Source: Macrocystis pyrifera (taxonomy: Eukaryota > Sar > Phaeophyceae > Laminariales > Laminariaceae). Taken from it: a DNA stretch of 64,000 bases. The stretch spans positions 5,392,429-5,456,428 of the forward strand of contig JASSKH010000026.1 in NCBI GenBank assembly GCA_031763025.1, given 5' to 3'. The position numbers were made by a program, and so were the translations under genes. Below, one piece after another: positions 59,360 to 64,000 of this stretch; positions within the stretch are counted from its first letter, which is position 1; the number at the start of each line of letters is the position of its first letter. Under the pieces are notes generated by a model that was given only the letters and a program-made list of their open reading frames with translations, was not told the DNA's origin and did no database searches.

Positions 59360-62300
59360 GTGAGGATGGGCTTGTGGCTTGTGGGCGGTGGGGGCGGTTC
59401 TTGGAGTGGTCCCGGTTTTGCCACTAGGGTGTGCGTTGGATATCTGGAAAAGTATGCGGCACCTACGCGAGTAACAACACCGCACTTTTCCGACTTTTCG
59501 CAAAGCACAGCAGTAATCCGAACTCCGAACATCACATTGCAGATTGAGAGAGAAGCGCGCATATTTCAAATATTTCTCAGCAAACGACGCGGCTGCTGCC
59601 ACATGCGCCGGTATGCACGATAGCCGATGGCACTTGGACAGCTTGCCGCGTGCTTGGCAGGGGTGTTATGTGAATACTCGTACAGCAGTCGTCCGCTGTC
59701 GGGATTTTGGATCACGCTCTTGTTTTGCGATCCAAAAGCGGCACTTTATGTACACAGCAAATTCAGTCGTTCTATGTATATGACTCATGCTGCTGCGGCA
59801 CCTCTATCAGGTGCATGATGAAATGGAAGCCGCTACAGATACGAGAATTGGACGAGGGGGATCCGTCACAGCAGTTCCACCCGCCTCCCCCGTGGACGAC
59901 ACGGGCTGCTAATGGACATGCATTTTTCGTGAAGAGTAGACCAAATCCTATTAATAGAGGGGGATCCTTTCAAGGGTCATATAGCCCATTGGAGGAAGTA
60001 TTTCGCAAACCGAGATCTGTCGACTTTGGACTTTCACTCGTGTCGTAATGCCTCCTGAGCGTGTACCTGTCAGGCAGTACACGTTTTACACACACCTGGC
60101 ATGTGTGTGAACAGAGAGAGCTGAATACCGATAAATCAAAAACCCCTATTAATGCTTAGTATTACAATCGCAGCTCGTAGAGCTCTGAGGTGTCGTGCTT
60201 GTCTCCCTTTTTCCTCGAAAAAAAAAAAAACACGTTTACGCGCTCGGCCTTGCTACCCTGTACCTCTGGTTTAGCTGGATGTCGATGAGTGGCAAGAACG
60301 AAGAACACACACACACCTCCTCCTGCTGTTGTTGCTGGTGCTGGTGCTGCCGGGGTACGCCGTGATGCACGGTGCCCTTGTCGGCAGATTGACGGGAGCC
60401 GCGATGGACGTGGTCAGTGATTAGCAGCGACCATCGCCAACGACAGCTGCTGTTACTACTATCCTCATGTTTTGCAAAATCCCGTGGCTTTCGTCGCTAC
60501 GAGTACAGACCGGTTGTATTAATAGTACAACGTGAATTTTCCACTATTATTGTTGTAGAGAACTTCAAAGTAAGAGTTCAGAGTTCAGCTCGTGGCCAAG
60601 ACCGCCGCTCTTGTCGCCTAGAAACCCGCCTCCTTTCCCCGCGCGCACCCACGTACCACGCATCCATCGAAGGGGACGGGAGACACCTACACAGCCTTCT
60701 CCCCCCCCCGACTCTTCCTCTCCTCTCCCCTTCCCTCGTCTTCCCCTCCCCCCCCCCCCCCCCCCCCCGTGGATGTGCCTCAGCCGGACCCGAGCGTGGC
60801 CTTGATGGACTACCGCCTCGGCTTGATCGCGCTGGCCGTGGAGGAGAACTCGGCAGCGCAGGAGGCGCTCGACAAGTGTGCGGTGAGATGCCATGCACAT
60901 GATGGAGCATCAGCAGTATTAATACCTTGTAGAATGATGTGTACTGGTAAGCGTTGTAGAGTATGCGAGCAGTTAACAGCTGGAAGTCGTACAGCAGAAG
61001 AGTACGAGTAAATGTAGCAGTACTACAGAAGTATGGGTGGTGTAATCGCTGTAGAGTACAATAGCAGTAGTACAAGAGCCGTCTTGAGTACTGCAGTAGA
61101 GTACAGCAGTACTTGAGTAGTACCACAACCGTGTTAACAGTAGATAACAGAGTACAGCAGCAGTAGTACAGCATTTGTAAATCACCTTTTGTCAGCAGGT
61201 GTGGCGAAGATATGTAGGTGCAGTATGCAGGCGAGGCCGTGAAAGCGACACCAGTGTACCCGTGCTGCCAGTTGGTGTGAGCTGCTCTTAATGCCAGTGC
61301 AGTAGCTCCCCCTGCCGGGTCCGCGTATACCCGTAGGATAAAAGGTCGAGAGGCGCCGAGCAGTAGGCCCAGCAGTATAGACAACGCCGTAAAGGCGACA
61401 GCAGTAGTGTACTGCCAAGTCGTGTACGCTGCTCTCAATAGTACTACTAATAGCACTGCTGTCTTTCTCTTGCGGGTATTACGCTGTCTCCTCGGTTTCT
61501 GTTGCGACTCGTACAGCGTACCATACGTATGTATCTGATACCAGTACGTAAGGTATGTATGTACGTAGTGTTCATCTCACATTTATTGTTCGGCTGAGGT
61601 CGTACCTGGTACGATTTGTTTCAGTTGCTACAGCAGTATGTTGTACCAGGTATTACTTTCCGTTTTGTTTTCCTCCTGAGGTGATCTCCCAATCTATTAA
61701 TAGAGTTATTGGAGCCTGTCCTGTGACCACGGACTGCATGCATTGTGATGGCGACGAGGTAATGTGAGACAACAACGTGCGTATCAGCAGACACGGTCAC
61801 TATTAATAATAGCCCTACCAGACACGACTTATTATGTAACTATTAATATCACAACGACAGCCGCTGACGCAAAAAAAGTTGGAGGCAAAACAAAATGCCC
61901 TCAAAGTTAGTTGACGAAAATCATTTTTTTGCCCCCGAATTTGTTGGCAGAAAAATAAACCAACAAGAAGGCATGACTATTCAGTGTTCATGCCTGGTAT
62001 TTTTTTCATGTTTTCGCTCTTGTCTCTCTGCAGGGGGCATTTTTCGAAGGAGTTGTGGGCAAGATCGCTGCGGCAGCCGGTAAGGAGGAGGATGAGGACG
62101 GCAGCGACGGGCGGGCTAAGGGCGCGGCCGGGAGAAATCATCTCCGCCCCCCGTCCCAACGGAGGCGCCCCCGGGAATGGCCGTTCCGTGTCCCCTGGCG
62201 CGGCAATACCCGGCGGAGGTGCGCGCTTTTGCGTGTAACCGCAGTAGCAGTACAGTAGTAGTAGAGAAATAGCTGATCTTTATGGTATTGTTGGTGGTGC

Positions 62301-62912
62301 TGAAGGTTGATGTTGATTATTCTCTTGATGTCGATTTTTCTGTTGATGTTGAAGTTGATGAATTTGGTGATGATGTTGATGTTGGTGATGCGTCGTTGAT
62401 GTGGATGATATCGAGATGTTGATACTGTTGATGTTGACGATGTTGGTGAGAAATCGATGAAGTTGATGTTGCTTGGGCCCAGCCTGAAACACGTGTTGGC
62501 TTCTGCTGCGTGCGTGAATTTTGTTTGGTTTGGCCGGTTGCCAGGAGGAGGGGGCCAAAGAAGAAAGGACAGGGGGGGATGGTGTGTGTGAGACAAGGGG
62601 GCGGGGAAGGGGCGGTGGGGGGCGTGCTTATTTGTTGCTTGCCTTAGTAATTTGGCGATTGACCACGCATTCCTTTCGAGATGGAAGAGGGGGGTGGGGG
62701 ATTGAATACCAACCGTATTCTGCGGCGGTCGTGACAGGTTGTCCCCGCTCCCCACCGCCCCCGTCCGATGATCGCCCCCAGCAGACAAATAAGTGTAGTC
62801 CAAGAAAAGAGCAGCGGCGGTGGTACAGGCGAGGACAAAACATGCGACTCCCCTGGTTGTTATTTTTCTTTATCGCCCTGCCCTGCCCTGCCCTACCCTC
62901 TCCCACCCGCCC

Positions 62913-62968
<56 letters not shown>

Positions 62969-62976
62969 CCCTCCCG

Positions 62977-63010
<34 letters not shown>

Positions 63011-63441
63011 TCTCGCTTTCTCTCGCTCTTTCCCTCTCTCTGTATCTCACTCTCCCTCTCTCTTTCTCGATGTGTCTTACTGTGTTTCTTTCTCTCCCTC
63101 CCTCCCTCTCTTTCTATCCTTTGATCTTGATCTCTCCATCTGAACGGATACGAACCGAATTCCTATCATAGGCGGCTGACACATTGACTCAGCTCGGTCT
63201 TCTGTGGGCCGCCAGGGGCTATCCCAGGCGCTCGCTGTTCTACCTCCTGGCCTCCGTGGGTTTCCTGCAAGAGGCGTCTTCGTCTGCTGGCGGCGATGCT
63301 GCCGACGCAAACAAAGTAGAAACGGAGGCCGGCACGGAAGGGAGGGGAGACAACGCTGGCGTCCCCGGTACAAAGGGCGTGGCAGGGCGGGTGGAGAAGC
63401 TGGAGAGCTTGCTAACCCACGCGCTGTACTACCTCGCGCAG
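59165..63441 (+). CDS. KIFBP: KIF-binding protein (KIFBP/KBP) family gene, 5' part; continues beyond the window
   Basis: Exons 59165-59359, 60784-60882, 62034-62234 and 63172-63441 encode the first 255 residues. All junctions are phase 0. KBP proteins are TPR-like helical proteins that bind kinesin motor domains and regulate cargo transport and microtubule function. Features seen: a FQSKYKARDVL box near the N-terminus, a LMDYRLGLIALAVEENSAAQ helix pair matching the family's tax on 'EE..AGEEHL..CL', TLTQLGLLWAARG, and the hallmark LLTHALYYLAQ. The rest of the family length (about 600 residues in animals) would lie past 64,000. Exon 3 is the least certain. An extra small exon between 59,360 and 60,783 cannot be excluded. 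Confidence 0.82.
60784..60882 (+). CDS. KIFBP: KIFBP exon 2
   Basis: The exon has 33 codons, phase 0. The acceptor GCCTCAG|CCGGAC lies 15 bp after a C21 run, which can serve as polypyrimidine tract. The donor is GCG|GTGAGA. It encodes LMDYRLGLIALAVEENSAAQ and EALDKCA, a TPR-like helix hairpin. Confidence 0.85.
62034..62234 (+). CDS. KIFBP: KIFBP exon 3 (boundaries tentative)
   Basis: Acceptor CTGCAG|GGGGCA. Frame GAFFEGVVGKIAAAAGKEED stays open to 62,258, with preferred phase-0 donor CGT|GTAACC. A better-looking donor (G|GTAAGG at 62080) gives phase 1 and would create a stop in exon 4, so I rejected it. The low-complexity acidic/Arg-rich part looks like an insertion relative to animal KBP. 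Confidence 0.6.
62285..62465 (+). repeat. GATGTT-type triplet tract (KIFBP intron 3)
   Basis: Imperfect GAT/GTT repeat starting about 50 bp past the exon 3 donor. Confidence 0.8.
62914..63007. repeat. Poly(C) C54 and C31, nearly continuous
   Basis: 62914-62967 and 62977-63007, separated by GCCCTCCCG; in KIFBP intron 3, 164 bp before exon 4. Confidence 0.9.
63172..63441 (+). CDS. KIFBP: KIFBP exon 4 (last exon in window)
   Basis: The exon has 90 codons, phase 0 (CATAG|GCGGCT, CAG|GTACCG). It contains TLTQLGLLWAARGYPRRSLF, a TPR-like repeat, a low-complexity Gly/Ala/Glu insert, and LESLLTHALYYLAQ, the most recognisable KBP signature. The downstream intron is not closed within the window. Confidence 0.9.
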
Positions 63442-64000
63442 GTACCGGATGATGTCGTGCGCGAACTAGGGAGGCGGGTGTGTGGGGGGGGTGGCGGTAG
63501 GGGATAGGGGTTGGGGTGGTGACGGCCTGCATTAGATGCTGGACGTCGAATGAAAACGCGGCAGAGGCGGGAGGCGGGGGCATAGTGATTTGTTGACTGC
63601 CTTAGTCATTTGACCATTGACCACGCACCCCTTTCGGGATGGACCACCGTTCCTGCTCCGGGGAAGGGGCGAGTACGTGGAGCTCACCGCTTATTGGACA
63701 CTGTGATTGACGCCACACTGCTGTGTACGCGACGAAAAGGACTTACCTCATACATTGCTTGATTGGGTTCAGGTTAGGGTCAGGGTTAGTCATATTCGTA
63801 TCGTGCACAGTGACCCTCAACCATAGCAGTGTTGAATCGCTCGTAGATGGTAAGGTACCCTCGGAGGGAGAGTAGGGGGGGTAGGGGGTGGGGTGGCGCG
63901 GGGGTGTTTGATCGGAGTTAGCCCTTTAAGAACTGTCCCGAAGTTTTGGATACAAACTAACTGGAATTAGTGTGGAATAGTGTTTGCAGCAGCAGGGTTA
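63442..64000 (+). other. KIFBP intron 4, incomplete at window end
   Basis: Contains a family F block (63,580-63,650), a degenerate TTAGGG word at 63,770-63,790 and a family B arm at 63,925-63,980. No further exon before the window ends. Confidence 0.6.

Noticed and set aside
60260..60425. Extra KIFBP exon between exons 1 and 2
   Set aside because: Leu/Val-rich open stretch but no acceptor/donor pair keeping phase 0; exon 1 joins exon 2 in frame without it.
62034..62079. Short KIFBP exon 3 ending at G|GTAAGG
   Set aside because: Good donor, but phase 1 would place a stop in exon 4.
62521..63171. 216-codon ORF upstream of KIFBP exon 4
   Set aside because: Mostly poly-Pro from C-runs and CT repeats; it overlaps the intron and acceptor of a better supported exon.

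Overview
This window looks like nuclear DNA of a photosynthetic stramenopile, most plausibly a brown alga. That is an inference from intron-rich genes with introns of about 0.3-4.7 kb, tiny exons, abundant degenerate transposable elements and microsatellites, and the gene repertoire. There are no operons, ribosome-binding sites, rRNA or tRNA genes, or CRISPR arrays that I can see. I recognise three spliced genes and one nearly complete LTR retrotransposon. The rest is mostly repeat-derived DNA.

Layout. (1) 1-14,188: gene-poor and repeat-rich. It holds a 37-bp-TIR element at 63-403, TA-flanked MITEs, palindromic repeats, a G96 run at 7,798-7,893 and a Tudor-like coding fragment near 7,050. (2) 14,193-22,960: an 8.77-kb Ty3/gypsy-type retrotransposon with near-identical 485/484-bp LTRs, a GTCA target duplication, gag, a split protease, RT-RNase H, integrase and a C-terminal chromodomain-like segment. 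(3) 23,157-23,885: a 25-copy, about 28-bp satellite. (4) 25,291-41,937, minus strand: a multi-exon EF-hand/coiled-coil gene with a predicted N-myristoylated start. Two further phase-0 exons (WW-like and CxxC zinc) downstream may belong to it. (5) 41,938-42,434: a 497-bp divergent promoter region. (6) 42,435-56,708, plus strand: a complete nine-exon RlmN-type radical-SAM RNA methyltransferase with an organelle-type presequence; a 46-codon antisense candidate exon lies in intron 6. (7) 59,165 to the window end, plus strand: the 5' part of a KIF-binding protein (KIFBP/KBP) gene, which continues past the window.

The three genes are not functionally linked in any obvious way: Ca2+ sensing, organellar RNA modification, and kinesin/cytoskeleton regulation. 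What ties the window together is structure. Almost every intron I could place is phase 0. Introns are packed with TA-flanked MITEs, poly(C)/poly(G) runs up to 96 nt, a dispersed element (family D) that repeatedly ends in GAGTACA followed by poly(C), and NNC-type trinucleotide tracts just upstream of splice acceptors. The retrotransposon carries a strong strand-asymmetric excess of the tetramer TGTC in LTRs, coding and non-coding parts alike.

Limits: exon boundaries were placed by hand from reading frame, GT/AG (or GC/AG) signals and family motifs. Family assignments are from recognition, not database search. Long homopolymers may be mis-sized in the assembly.
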